Origin: Hallella bergensis DSM 17361
Lineage (GTDB): Bacteria > Bacteroidota > Bacteroidia > Bacteroidales > Bacteroidaceae
Assembly: GCF_000160535.1 (NCBI RefSeq)
Contig: NZ_GG704781.1
Span: 220,154 to 284,153, forward strand
DNA: 64,000 nucleotides
Reading direction: 5' to 3'
Shown: piece by piece, positions 8,784-17,219 of the stretch
Numbering within the stretch: the stretch's first letter is position 1
Layout of the letters: each line of letters opens with the position of its first letter
Notes under the pieces: model-generated
The model's database searches: none
Told to the model about the DNA's origin: nothing
The model's input: only the letters and a program-made list of their open reading frames with translations
Made by a program: the position numbers and the translations under genes

Positions 8784-9422
8784 ATGGACTCAAAAAACAG
8801 TAAAATAACGATTATTGGTATTGCCGGAGGAACAGGATCGGGCAAGACCACGGTGGTCAACAAGATTGTCGAGGCTCTTCCCCCCGATCATGTAGTGGTG
8901 GTACCTCTCGATTCGTATTATAACGACACAACGGGCATGACCGATGAGGAGCGTAAGGCCATCAACTTCGATCATCCTGATGCCTTCGACTGGAAGTTGC
9001 TCAATAAGCATATCAATGAGTTGCGCAAGGGATGCGCCGTGGAACAACCCACCTATAGCTATCTCATCAGCAACCGACTGCCGGAAACGGTACATGTAGA
9101 GCCAAAACCAGTCATCATCATCGAGGGAATCATGACGCTCATTGACAAAAAGCTACGCGACATTATGGACCTCAAGATATTCGTGGATACTGACTCCGAC
9201 GAGCGGCTCATCCGCAACATCCAGCGTGACACGATCGATCGAGGACGGACGGTATCGATGGTCGTTGAGCGTTACCTCAAGGTGCTGAAACCCATGCACG
9301 AGCAGTTTATCGAGCCAACCAAGCGCTATGCCGATCTCATCATACCGCAGGGAGGCGAAAACCTCAAGGGCATCGGCATCCTGTGTAAGTATATAGAGGG
9401 TCTCGTGTCGGACAAAGAATAA
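8784..9422 (+). CDS. udk: Uridine kinase
   Basis: Phosphorylates uridine (and cytidine) to UMP/CMP in pyrimidine salvage, in the cytoplasm. It has 212 residues, normal for the family. The Walker A P-loop is GGTGSGKT (15-22), the nucleoside-binding region is PLDSYYND, and DHPDAFDW plus RDTIDRGRT are further family motifs. It starts 21 bp after the glycosylase stop. A nucleoside kinase beside an exported nuclease set fits salvage of bases from nucleic acid, although udk also occurs in unrelated contexts. Confidence 0.95.
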   Translation: MDSKNSKITIIGIAGGTGSGKTTVVNKIVEALPPDHVVVVPLDSYYNDTTGMTDEERKAINFDHPDAFDWKLLNKHINELRKGCAVEQPTYSYLISNRLPETVHVEPKPVIIIEGIMTLIDKKLRDIMDLKIFVDTDSDERLIRNIQRDTIDRGRTVSMVVERYLKVLKPMHEQFIEPTKRYADLIIPQGGENLKGIGILCKYIEGLVSDKE

Positions 9423-9521
9423 CCGATGGAGTGTTGGCTCGAAGAATTGTCGTTTGTTCTTTGGACAATAGGACAACATCCTTCTCCTTCAGGCTTTGTT
9501 GAATGATGTGCTTCGACTGTG

Positions 9522-9614
9522 ATACAAGCGTATTGCGGTCGAGGTACACTTGTATTACGGACGAAATGCACTTGTATCACGGACGCAAAACGATCGTATT
9601 ACGACCGCAATATG
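9522..9614. repeat. Four-unit, 22-bp degenerate tandem repeat that also forms an inverted repeat
   Basis: Units start near 9522, 9545, 9567 and 9589 and share the core TATTRCGGNCG (TATTGCGGTCG, TATTACGGACG, TATCACGGACG, TATTACGACCG). The outer units are also inverted relative to each other: GCGTATTGCGGTCG at 9528-9541 pairs with CGACCGCAATATGC at 9602-9615. It lies between the convergent udk and DUF308 genes, in a 298-bp gap with nothing else I can name. It could act as a terminator or be a small repeat family. Confidence 0.7.
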
Positions 9615-9720
9615 CCAACATAGTGGACTGTGAGACAGCATCCGCCCATACCGCCAAACCTGATAGAAGATTTTATTTTGGCTCGGATAGGGTAAAAAGG
9701 GAGAGAAATGTGCGGAATGA

Positions 9721-10395
9721 TTATTCCGGAAGGTCTGACGAGACGGGCTCCTCGGTCTGTTCTAAACCTTCAGCCGGCATGGTGATCGTTGTTTCAGAGG
9801 GTTGCTCAATGGGGGTATGAGCCTTTTCATACGCTTTCCGACACTGATGAACCTTGATGGCATTGACCATATCGATCACACCATAGATCATCATGCACCA
9901 ACCGATTACAAATAGCGGGGCGGTGGCAATGAGGTCAGGTTTGATGATGGCCAACAGACCCACAAGAAAAATAATCGTTGGGAAAAGCCACCATGCCAAT
10001 CCGATATGAGCATATTTCTTGGCCGAGGCGAGATTGAAAAACTGATTCAACGCGCCAAGGATAAGAACAGCTGCCAAGACATACATGAGTCCGTGAATAA
10101 AAAGATTGGGAGCCAGGGCGAGTATTCCTCCCAACACCATGCTTCCGATTCCAACGATGGGGAAAGCAGGGGTAGACGGGGTGATGGGATTGCCTTGGGC
10201 ATCGTATACCTCCACGCCGTCGCTCTTCTTTTTGGCAGATAAATAGGCGATGCAACTGATAAGCCCTGACAGAAAGAAGAGTACGCCAATGGCAATGGTG
10301 AGCCAAGTTACGGTTTCTTCGCGATATTTAATAAGAAGTGCACCTACGACAATGGCGCAGATAGCACGGAAGATGCTGCTTTGCAATATTTTCAT
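9721..10395 (-). CDS. DUF308 (HdeD-family) integral membrane protein
   Basis: A membrane protein of 224 residues if begun at the ATG at 10395 (MKILQSSIFRAICAIVVGALLI); the frame is open 14 codons further upstream but those lie over the promoter. Six hydrophobic segments are visible, in the paired arrangement of HdeD/DUF308 proteins (for example VTWLTIAIGVLFFLSGLI and APLFVIGWCMMIYGVIDMV). A hydrophilic tail of about 40 residues ends in Glu/Pro/Thr-rich sequence. HdeD is linked to acid resistance in E. coli; the role here is unknown. It is a single-gene unit with its own promoter. Confidence 0.8.
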   Translation of the reverse strand: MKILQSSIFRAICAIVVGALLIKYREETVTWLTIAIGVLFFLSGLISCIAYLSAKKKSDGVEVYDAQGNPITPSTPAFPIVGIGSMVLGGILALAPNLFIHGLMYVLAAVLILGALNQFFNLASAKKYAHIGLAWWLFPTIIFLVGLLAIIKPDLIATAPLFVIGWCMMIYGVIDMVNAIKVHQCRKAYEKAHTPIEQPSETTITMPAEGLEQTEEPVSSDLPE

Positions 10396-10434
10396 TGTAA
10401 ATTTGTTTAATTGGACAGATTCTTTCTTGTTTTG

Positions 10435-10466
10435 CAAAGTTAGGTGAAGTTTTTGGAAAAAGCAAG
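10435..10466 (-). promoter_or_regulatory. Promoter of the DUF308 gene
   Basis: On the minus strand TAACTTTG (10442-10435) matches the Bacteroidetes -7 element TAnnTTTG exactly. CTTG lies 20 bp upstream (10466-10463) as a weak -33 element. The implied leader before the ATG at 10395 is about 35 nt. Confidence 0.55.
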
Positions 10467-10590
10467 GTGTAACCTAAATTTAATTTGAAATTTCTGATAC
10501 AAATTATTGAAGAGAGCAGAGGGGAGGTGATACTGTATTTATGTAAAACGGTTACTTTATGCATAATGGCTATCCATAAAGCAGACGGAG

Positions 10591-10630
10591 CAAAAAAAAG
10601 ACCGCATGGAAACAAATTCCACGCGGCTTT
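10591..10630 (-). terminator. Terminator downstream of the RSFGN-repeat protein
   Basis: ACCGCATGGAA (10601-10611) pairs with TTCCACGCGGC (10617-10627). On the minus strand the hairpin is followed by a run of eight T (A-run 10592-10599). The rest of the gap 10467-10747 holds no gene that I can see. Confidence 0.7.
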
Positions 10631-10747
10631 CATCATAACTCTCTAATTTGTTGTCCTGAAAATCTTCTTACCTTATGGCAATTACCATTGAATTGTCTTT
10701 ACGGTTGTTGTCGGTTGTTTGTTTGTATGGCCTATAATATGTCGTCA

Positions 10748-11836
10748 TCATCTGCCTCGGCCGAAATGTCCACCCGTGGATGCTCCGCCTGAACGGTTAC
10801 CTCCATTGCCAAAACTGCGTGAGGGAGCTGAACTGCGCGAACCACCAAAGCTTCTGGACGATGGGGCAGGGGCGCTGTATGAACGACTCGGAGAGGAGTT
10901 TCCGAAACTTCGCCCTCTACTGCTATTCGGGGTGAATGTGTTGCGTGGAGTCGTTGTTCTTGTTGGCTGGTTGCCGAACGAGCGCTGTGTGGCAGGACGG
11001 GTTACAGTAGAGCGTGTGCTACTCTGTCTGTTGCCGAAAGACCGTGTTCCGTTCCCCGGGTTTTCCGAACCGAAAGAGCGTGTACGGTTCTGTGGTGCTT
11101 GATTTCCGAAGGATCGTGTACCATTATTTTGCCGTGTGTTGGTGCGTGAATTATTCCCGAACCTACGTGTCCCATTGTTTTGCCATGTGTTGGTGCGCGT
11201 GCCATTTCCAAAAGACCTCGTTCCGTTGTTTTGTGGGGAATTGAATCGTGTGCCATTGCCGAAGCTTCGGCTCCTGGAGTCAGTAGAGCTAAAACGTGTG
11301 CCCCGTCCGAAATCACCGCGGTCGAATCCGTCGCGCATTCCCACGTGCCTTCCTCCGCGCCCACGGGGTGCCCCGTAGCTGCGCCCGCTGTACCAACTGC
11401 GTCCGGAGTTCATTCTCCAGCTGTGACCGCCACGGTAGCTGACGTAGAAGTGTGGACGGCCAAAATAGAAATAGTCGCGGCGCGGGTATCGGGCATAGAT
11501 GCCGAAGTGCCAATTTCCAGCCCTCCAATAAAGTGGACGATAGAAATATGCGGCATTGACATACGTGCGATACTGCCAGTCGAGCAGGATGTAGCTCAGG
11601 TCGAGATTTCTCTGTGTCCAATAGATACCATAAAGGTTGTCATAGTCATCGATACTCATCAGATAGTCGAGGTTGATCTCGTATGCAGCCTCATATTGGT
11701 CGTCGGTCAGATTGAGTTCGTATGCCATCTTGTCGGTGAGGAACAAGGCACGCTCCCTAGCCTCCATGTAACTCATGCCTGATGCTTGGATGGCCATGGT
11801 GAACAATGTTATAAGTGTTAATGCTAACTTCTTCAT
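10748..11836 (-). CDS. Exported Arg/Gly/Phe-rich protein with RSFGN repeats
   Basis: A 362-residue secreted protein starting at the ATG at 11836 (MKKLALTLITLFTMAIQASG signal). Residues about 20-130 form an ordered, acidic then Tyr/Trp-rich region (ALFLTDKMAYELNLTDDQYEAAYEINLDY), which resembles the LTxxQ-type helical segments of small periplasmic Bacteroidetes proteins. The remaining 200 residues are low complexity, with nine RSFG and one RRFG motif spaced by Asn/Gly/Thr/Gln. The tail is very basic and would be disordered. No enzymatic motif is seen. It is divergent from the Wzi-like gene, with facing promoters. Its function is unknown to me. Confidence 0.75.
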   Translation of the reverse strand: MKKLALTLITLFTMAIQASGMSYMEARERALFLTDKMAYELNLTDDQYEAAYEINLDYLMSIDDYDNLYGIYWTQRNLDLSYILLDWQYRTYVNAAYFYRPLYWRAGNWHFGIYARYPRRDYFYFGRPHFYVSYRGGHSWRMNSGRSWYSGRSYGAPRGRGGRHVGMRDGFDRGDFGRGTRFSSTDSRSRSFGNGTRFNSPQNNGTRSFGNGTRTNTWQNNGTRRFGNNSRTNTRQNNGTRSFGNQAPQNRTRSFGSENPGNGTRSFGNRQSSTRSTVTRPATQRSFGNQPTRTTTPRNTFTPNSSRGRSFGNSSPSRSYSAPAPSSRSFGGSRSSAPSRSFGNGGNRSGGASTGGHFGRGR

Positions 11837-11893
11837 ATCCCAATATTTAAAAAATTCAACAACAGTTGTGAAGCATTTGTTGTCCTCACATTG

Positions 11894-11925
11894 CAAAGAT
11901 AAGAAGAATATAGTGGGATGGGAAA
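11894..11925 (-). promoter_or_regulatory. Promoter of the RSFGN-repeat gene
   Basis: Minus strand TATCTTTG (11901-11894), preceded after 20 bp by TTTC (11925-11922): a near-perfect Bacteroidetes promoter. The leader to the ATG at 11836 is about 50 nt. Confidence 0.65.
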
Positions 11926-11967
11926 GGTTTTTCCCTACATCCAGGGGGGAAAATCCCTAAAAAGTAC

Positions 11968-11975
11968 TATCTTTG
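11968..11975 (+). promoter_or_regulatory. -7 element for the Wzi-like gene
   Basis: TATCTTTG matches TAnnTTTG and lies 22 bp before the ATG at 11998. No convincing -33 element is seen at the right spacing, so this could need an activator. Confidence 0.45.
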
Positions 11976-11997
11976 CAAGTATTACAATTAGAATCAG

Positions 11998-13572
11998 ATG
12001 AAGCATTTGTCGACTGTTTTTGTCTTGATGTTGATGGCATTGAGGACTTCTGCACAATATGCATGGCAGGAAGGTGCCGATGCCGACAGACTGGATTTGG
12101 GCAAGAACATTACTTACGAAATAGAAGCACAGGGATCGTTTTCGGGGGAGAAGACGCCGTTGTGGTTGAATGCCAACAAGTATGGCTTGTCGTCGTTGGA
12201 AAAGAACAATGGTTATCTCCGTGGACAGGTTATACGTCCGTTGAACAACGATTCGACCAGGCGCTGGGGAGTTGGCTATGGTATAGATATGGCAGTTCCG
12301 ATGAACTATACGAGCGACGTGGTCGTGCAGCAGGCATTTGTGGAAGCACGGTGGCTGCACGGTGTGTTGAGTGTCGGTGCGAAGGAATATCCCATGGAAC
12401 TGAAGAACAACAGCCTGAGCAGTGGGTCGCAAACGTTTGGTATCAACGCACGCCCTGTGCCACAGATAAGGCTGGCTCTGCCCAAATACTGGACCATACC
12501 GGTTTTGGGGCGGTGGTTTCATATTAAGGGACACTTGGCATACGGCAAGATGACCGATGACCAGTGGCAACATGATTTTACGGGTAAGGCATCCAAATAT
12601 GCTGATGATGTGCTTTACCACAGCAAGGCAGGCTATCTGAAGATTGGGAGTGAAGAAGATAGATTCTTGCCTTTTTCGGTGGAGTTGGGTGTGGAGATGG
12701 CCTCGCAGTTTGGCGGAACAAGTTACCAGCCTGGTGCTGAAGGCAAAATGATGCCCATGAAGAATGCATCGAGTGTCAAGAGCTTTTTAAAAGCGTTGGT
12801 TCCTGGTGGTGCCGACGCTCCGGAACATGGAACTGTCTACCAGAACGAAGAGGGAAATATCTTGGGCAGCTGGTTGTTCCGGGCGAACTATAACACAGAT
12901 GGGTGGAACCTGAGCGTGTATGCCGACAAGTATTTTGAAGACCATTCGTCCATGCTTTTCTTAGACTATGACGGTTACGGAGAAGGGGAGGAATGGAATG
13001 TAAGGAAGCGCAGACATTATTTTATGTACGATTTGAAGGACTTGATGCTTGGTGCAGAGTTCAATCTGAAACATGGCAGATGGTTCCGTAATATTGTTTT
13101 TGAATATATTTATACCAAGTACCAAAGCGGTCCGATTTATCACGACCACACGGAAGGTAGGTCAGAGCATGTCAGTGGGATAGACAACTTTTATAATCAT
13201 TATATTTTTACGGGATGGCAGCACTGGGGACAGGCGATAGGTAATCCGCTATATACGTCACCTGTTTATAACGCGGATGGCAGAATAGAATTTAAGAACA
13301 ACCGCTTCGTCGCTTACCACCTGGGCTTCGACGGACGACCCACAGAAAGACTGGATTACCGGGTGCTCCTGACTCATCAAACAGGATATGGAACCTATGA
13401 CAACCCTTACCCGGACAAGCGGTATAACACGAGTTTTCTGGTCGAGGCGGCATATCGTTTCCCCAAGCAGTGGAAAGTGACGGGTGCGTATGGTATGGAT
13501 TTCGGGAAGATATTGGGTGATAACGCAGGCTTCCAAATCACATTATCCAAATCAGGAATATTCAGCTTATGA
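11998..13572 (+). CDS. Capsule assembly Wzi family outer membrane protein
   Basis: A 524-residue outer-membrane beta-barrel with a Sec signal (MKHLSTVFVLMLMALRTSAQ). Wzi-family features include TPLWLNANKYGLSS near the N-terminus, repeated amphipathic strands, and GAKEYPMELKNNSLSSGSQTF. Wzi binds capsular polysaccharide at the cell surface and helps to anchor it. It sits just outside the exopolysaccharide operon (14.1-30.5 kb, opposite strand), so a shared role in surface polysaccharide is plausible. It overlaps the next gene by 4 bp (ATGA), a sign of coupled translation. Confidence 0.8.
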   Translation: MKHLSTVFVLMLMALRTSAQYAWQEGADADRLDLGKNITYEIEAQGSFSGEKTPLWLNANKYGLSSLEKNNGYLRGQVIRPLNNDSTRRWGVGYGIDMAVPMNYTSDVVVQQAFVEARWLHGVLSVGAKEYPMELKNNSLSSGSQTFGINARPVPQIRLALPKYWTIPVLGRWFHIKGHLAYGKMTDDQWQHDFTGKASKYADDVLYHSKAGYLKIGSEEDRFLPFSVELGVEMASQFGGTSYQPGAEGKMMPMKNASSVKSFLKALVPGGADAPEHGTVYQNEEGNILGSWLFRANYNTDGWNLSVYADKYFEDHSSMLFLDYDGYGEGEEWNVRKRRHYFMYDLKDLMLGAEFNLKHGRWFRNIVFEYIYTKYQSGPIYHDHTEGRSEHVSGIDNFYNHYIFTGWQHWGQAIGNPLYTSPVYNADGRIEFKNNRFVAYHLGFDGRPTERLDYRVLLTHQTGYGTYDNPYPDKRYNTSFLVEAAYRFPKQWKVTGAYGMDFGKILGDNAGFQITLSKSGIFSL

Positions 13573-14012
13573 AAAAAATGATAATGACTCAGTGTTTGGC
13601 ATTCATCGTCATGATACTGGCCTCTTGTGGCGATTTTTTGGAAACATCAGACAATGGCAAGTTGGATGGACTATGGCAGCTGACAGGCATAGACACTCTT
13701 GGGACGGGCGGGAGCTTGGATGTGACGACAGACAGGAAATACCTTGCTGTACAAGGTGGTTTTCTCGAAGTGCGCGATGCAGACATGGGCGAAAAATATA
13801 TGTTTCGTTTCTCTTATGATGGAGATCAGTTGGTGCTTTCGGATGCCCGACTCAATGACCGAAGCCTTGGTGACCCGGAAGTGGCCGATGTGGCTGTGCT
13901 CACACCATACGGTATCAACCGGTTGAGCGAAACATTCAAGGTGGAGAAACTCACCGGTAGCCGATTGGTGCTGGTGAGCAGTACATTAAGATTGATATAC
14001 AGAAAGTTCTAA
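13569..14012 (+). CDS. Small lipocalin-like lipoprotein
   Basis: A 147-residue lipoprotein (lipobox ILASC). After the anchor comes GKLDGLWQLTGIDTLG, the G-x-W opening usual for lipocalin-like domains of Bacteroidetes lipoproteins, then alternating beta strands ending TLRLIYRKF. The 4-bp overlap with the Wzi-like gene shows that the two are made together. A role in capsule surface assembly is only a guess from context. Confidence 0.7.
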   Translation: MKKMIMTQCLAFIVMILASCGDFLETSDNGKLDGLWQLTGIDTLGTGGSLDVTTDRKYLAVQGGFLEVRDADMGEKYMFRFSYDGDQLVLSDARLNDRSLGDPEVADVAVLTPYGINRLSETFKVEKLTGSRLVLVSSTLRLIYRKF

Positions 14013-14033
14013 CTCAAAAGGCATATAAAAATG

Positions 14034-14068
14034 ACACCCCGGAGGCCGAAGCTTCCGGGGTTTGTGTT
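14034..14068. terminator. Convergent terminator between the Wzi pair and the exopolysaccharide operon
   Basis: CCCCGGA (14037-14043) pairs with TCCGGGG (14054-14060), followed by TTTGTGTTT on the plus strand and by T-rich sequence on the minus strand. It lies between two gene ends that face each other (14012 plus, 14068 minus). Confidence 0.7.
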
Positions 14069-14733
14069 TAGAATTTCTTTCCAAAAACAATATTGATGAA
14101 AGTCTTAACTAAAATTTTGAAATCGAACCACCATGAGCGATGCTCCAGATAGTAGAGGTCGAGTTCAAGCCGCTTGAGCATCTTCTTCATGGTGTCGGTG
14201 TAGCCGTTGTACAGTGTGGCGTATGAGGTGACACCCGGACGAATTTGATAGAGATAAAAGTATCTTGGGTCACGCTCGACAATCTGGTCGATGTAATATT
14301 TTCGCTCCGGCCTTGGTCCGATGAGTGCCATATCGCCCTTGACAACATTCCATAGCTGTGGCAACTCATCGAGATGGTGGTCGCGGAGATATCGTCCAAT
14401 CTTAGTCATGCGTGTGTCGTGTTCGTGTCCGAAGAGTTGTGGCCCATCTTTTTCGGCATCTATTCTCATGCTTCTAAACTTATAAATGGTAAAGGGTCTG
14501 CCAAAGCGCCCAATACGTTCCTGCTTGAAGATGGTAGGGCCGCCGTCCTCCCGTTTGACAAGAATGTAGCAGATAAGGAACAAAGGGGAGAATACAAGCA
14601 AACAGACTGCTGCAGCGCAGAAATCAACGGTACGCTTGATATTGCGTTCAAACTCATTCATGCCGTCGGGAATGAATCGTGGATTGTCTACTTCGTCATT
14701 GTATTTGATATAATCTGGTATTGGTCCAGTCAT
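14068..14733 (-). CDS. Undecaprenyl-phosphate sugar-phosphate transferase (priming enzyme)
   Basis: A polyprenyl-phosphate hexose-1-phosphate transferase (WcaJ/PglC/RfbP C-terminal domain type) that would start the repeat unit by linking a sugar phosphate to undecaprenyl phosphate at the inner membrane. It has 221 residues, a short monotopic form with one hydrophobic segment (about 35-57, DFCAAAVCLLVFSPLFLI). Diagnostic motifs: FKQERIGRFGRPFTIYKFRSM, LDELPQLWNVVKGDM, GPRPER and RPGVTSYATLYNG. It is the last gene of the minus-strand operon, 84 bp after the GT2 gene; the gap holds a 12-bp palindrome (14757-14768). Confidence 0.9.
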   Translation of the reverse strand: MTGPIPDYIKYNDEVDNPRFIPDGMNEFERNIKRTVDFCAAAVCLLVFSPLFLICYILVKREDGGPTIFKQERIGRFGRPFTIYKFRSMRIDAEKDGPQLFGHEHDTRMTKIGRYLRDHHLDELPQLWNVVKGDMALIGPRPERKYYIDQIVERDPRYFYLYQIRPGVTSYATLYNGYTDTMKKMLKRLELDLYYLEHRSWWFDFKILVKTFINIVFGKKF

Positions 14734-14756
14734 TGATCTTCTTTTTTATTATTATA

Positions 14757-14768
14757 TAACGGCCGTTA
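14757..14768. other. 12-bp perfect palindrome between operon genes
   Basis: TAACGGCCGTTA lies in the 84-bp gap ahead of the priming transferase gene, inside an otherwise tightly packed operon. It could be an operator or a small RNA hairpin; no further support. Confidence 0.3.
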
Positions 14769-14817
14769 ATGAATCATATTGCACGGAAGTAGGGAATAAT
14801 TCAAATGTAACTTGTAC

Positions 14818-15654
14818 TTATTTTAATCTCTTTGCTTGATTTTCCCTTTTATATAAATATGAAATTACTTTTTTGGGGGTGTATTTGTATACTAAGGAAA
14901 TAAACCAAGAGCAAATGCTAAACAGAGGTTTGGAGCGTATGAAATTTTTTGATCTTGCCTTATGGTTAAAATACCAATTGTCCAACTGTCTTTTCTTCTG
15001 CATATCACCTACTACTCGGTATTTCAGCAAAAAGTCATTTAAATTTCTAAACTGATAGCCATTCTTATAGAGGCGAAGATAGAACTCTACGTCTTCTGCC
15101 TTCTTGAATTGAGTGTCATATAAGAAACCACGATCAATGATATTTCGTCGGAACATGATGGTTGGATGTGCAAAGGGGTTCCTGTACATGAACATCCGTT
15201 GTATTTTATGAGGGGATGTTTCGTAATGTCGTTCAGTAAGCACTTCTCCTTGCTCGTTGATGATGTATATGTTTCCACCGAATAAGCTAATGTTCGGATG
15301 GGTGGCAGCAAAGGCCACTTGCTTTTCCAGACGTGTGTCTATTGCGATGTCGTCACCATCCATTCTAGCAATAAGTTCTCCCTTGGCATTTGAAAGTCCC
15401 TCGTTGAGTGCATTAACAAATCCCATTCGCTCACTTTTCCTGATAATCTTGATACGTGAATCGGTATTGGCTAATTGATTAATAGCATCAATAGTTTTTG
15501 CATTGGTGCTGTCATCACAAATTAGTAATTCCCAATTGTTGTATGTCTGATGGAGGATGCTTTCAATGGCTTCCGTAATGAAGTTCACAGACTCGTTGAA
15601 CGTGGCCATCACGATAGAAACTAATGGATGGTGCAATTTATCGTTGTTCTCCAT
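14818..15654 (-). CDS. Glycosyltransferase family 2
   Basis: A 278-residue GT-A glycosyltransferase with the N-terminal PLVSIVMATFNE strand, ICDDS, and the metal-binding RMDGDD (about residues 97-102). HPTIMFRR and KAEDVEFYLRLY follow, as in capsule and LPS side-chain GT2 enzymes. It would add one sugar to the lipid-linked repeat unit on the cytoplasmic face. Its start overlaps the end of gmhA by 17 bp. The donor and linkage cannot be read from the sequence. Confidence 0.88.
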   Translation of the reverse strand: MENNDKLHHPLVSIVMATFNESVNFITEAIESILHQTYNNWELLICDDSTNAKTIDAINQLANTDSRIKIIRKSERMGFVNALNEGLSNAKGELIARMDGDDIAIDTRLEKQVAFAATHPNISLFGGNIYIINEQGEVLTERHYETSPHKIQRMFMYRNPFAHPTIMFRRNIIDRGFLYDTQFKKAEDVEFYLRLYKNGYQFRNLNDFLLKYRVVGDMQKKRQLDNWYFNHKARSKNFIRSKPLFSICSWFISLVYKYTPKKVISYLYKRENQAKRLK

Positions 15655-16210
15655 ATTTGCAAAGGATGCTCATCATGCAATGGTCAAGCATAAGATGAAG
15701 GTCTTCTGATATTTGCATGTCCATTACGGGAACATGGACGTTATGCTGACTTATCTGTTTGATCATGCCACCATCGTATCCGGTAATACCGATAGATACG
15801 CCACCGTTTTCATTAGCATATTGCAAAGCCTTAATTACGTTGGAAGAATTACCGGAACCACTGATGCCGATGACATAATCGCCAGGATTGAAGAGGTTGC
15901 GGAGGGGACCAACAAAAATTTCTTCCCAACAGAAATCGTTGGCATAGGCCATCATGGAGGGCATGTTGTCACTTAGGCATACAAAGCGAAACTTACTCTC
16001 CTGCTCAGAAGAAATGCCTTTGTTGAAATCGCAGCAATAATGGGAAGCAGTAGAGGCCGATCCCCCATTGCCACAGATAAATACAAACTTGCCATTGTCT
16101 CTGGCCTGGTTGAGCAGGTTGAGGAGATTGTTTAAGTCGTCTATAGACACCTTATCAATAGTGGCTTTAACCCTCTCAAAATATTTTGCAATATCTTTTT
16201 TGTAATCCAT
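15638..16210 (-). CDS. gmhA: Sedoheptulose 7-phosphate isomerase (phosphoheptose isomerase)
   Basis: A SIS-domain protein of 190 residues. It converts sedoheptulose 7-phosphate to D-glycero-D-manno-heptose 7-phosphate, the first step of nucleotide-heptose synthesis. Family motifs seen: CGNGGSASTASHYCCDF, GISGSGNSSNVIKAL, and the C-terminal EDLHLMLDH that carries a catalytic His. It is next to hddA and the hddC-gmhB fusion, which gives a full heptose pathway in consecutive genes. Confidence 0.9.
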   Translation of the reverse strand: MDYKKDIAKYFERVKATIDKVSIDDLNNLLNLLNQARDNGKFVFICGNGGSASTASHYCCDFNKGISSEQESKFRFVCLSDNMPSMMAYANDFCWEEIFVGPLRNLFNPGDYVIGISGSGNSSNVIKALQYANENGGVSIGITGYDGGMIKQISQHNVHVPVMDMQISEDLHLMLDHCMMSILCKYGEQR

Positions 16211-16227
16211 TGTTATCCTATTTTAAG

Positions 16228-17217
16228 TTATTGGATGAACTTATCGCCGACGTACACAACTTGTGATCCAAAATTGTCGAACCTGAATTCTACCTCCATG
16301 AAACTGTGCATTTCGTGTCTGAAATAATCTTGTTTTTCCTTAGGGCAGTAGAATAGCAAGAATCCTGCACCGCCTGCACCGAGGAGTTTCCCGCCCAATG
16401 CCCCAGCTTTGAGTCCTTGACGATATATATCATCTATTTCGTTGTTTGAAATGCTTGATACCAGGGAGCGCTTCATCTCCCATCCTTCATGGAGGACCAT
16501 GCCAAAGTCCTGGATGTTTCCTTTTTGTAAAGTCTTGCGAAGGTCTTCGGCCATTTTAACCATTTTTCTTTGTGTATCCAGTTTCTTTGCATCGCTGATA
16601 GCGGTCTGCTGGGCTTGCAGTATTTCGTTGGCAGAGTGACTTCCACCCACATGAATAAGAAGTAGGCTCTCTTCAAGCTGTTTTTTTAGAGAGTTACTTA
16701 ATAAGACCTTTTCTACTTTTACGGACTCGTCGGGATAAAAAGTAATGTAGTTGATACCACCGTAGGCGGCAGCATATTGATCTTGTTTGCCGATAGGGCT
16801 CCCAACACGATTAATCTCTGTTTCACAAGCCAGGGAAGCCAGCTTTTCTGCGCTGGAAAACTTGCCAATGTAGGCTCTTACAGCATTGAGAAGACCTACG
16901 GTAAAACTGCTGCTGGATCCCATACCCGTTCCCGCAGGAATGTCAGCGATGGAATTAACATCAACACCTTTCAGGTCATACATCCCCAACACCTCTCGGA
17001 AAATAGGGTGTTGGATGTCGGAAATGTAGTCTACCAACTCTGTTTTGGAGTATTTAAGTTGAATTTTCTTTTTGTTAAAGAATGGATGAATCACGATGTA
17101 CATGTACTTGTCAATGGTAGTACTCAGCACAGCCCCTGGCTCTTTGCGATAAAAAGCAGGTAAGTCTGATCCTCCGCCAGCAAATGATATCCGAAAAGGA
17201 GTTCGTGTTATAATCAT
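16228..17217 (-). CDS. hddA: D-glycero-alpha-D-manno-heptose 7-phosphate kinase
   Basis: A GHMP-superfamily kinase of 329 residues. It phosphorylates heptose 7-phosphate at C1 to the 1,7-bisphosphate. Seen: the N-terminal RTPFRISFAGGGSDLPAFY characteristic of HddA, the ATP loop PAGTGMGSSSSFTVGLL, and KLLGAGGAGFLLFY (GHMP motif 3). It ends 17 bp before gmhA and starts 2 bp after the hddC-gmhB stop, so translation is likely coupled. Confidence 0.92.
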   Translation of the reverse strand: MIITRTPFRISFAGGGSDLPAFYRKEPGAVLSTTIDKYMYIVIHPFFNKKKIQLKYSKTELVDYISDIQHPIFREVLGMYDLKGVDVNSIADIPAGTGMGSSSSFTVGLLNAVRAYIGKFSSAEKLASLACETEINRVGSPIGKQDQYAAAYGGINYITFYPDESVKVEKVLLSNSLKKQLEESLLLIHVGGSHSANEILQAQQTAISDAKKLDTQRKMVKMAEDLRKTLQKGNIQDFGMVLHEGWEMKRSLVSSISNNEIDDIYRQGLKAGALGGKLLGAGGAGFLLFYCPKEKQDYFRHEMHSFMEVEFRFDNFGSQVVYVGDKFIQ

Positions 17218-17219
17218 TA

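Noticed and set aside
9522-9614. Possible CRISPR array
   Set aside because: Units are 22 bp and contiguous, with no unique spacers and no cas genes nearby.
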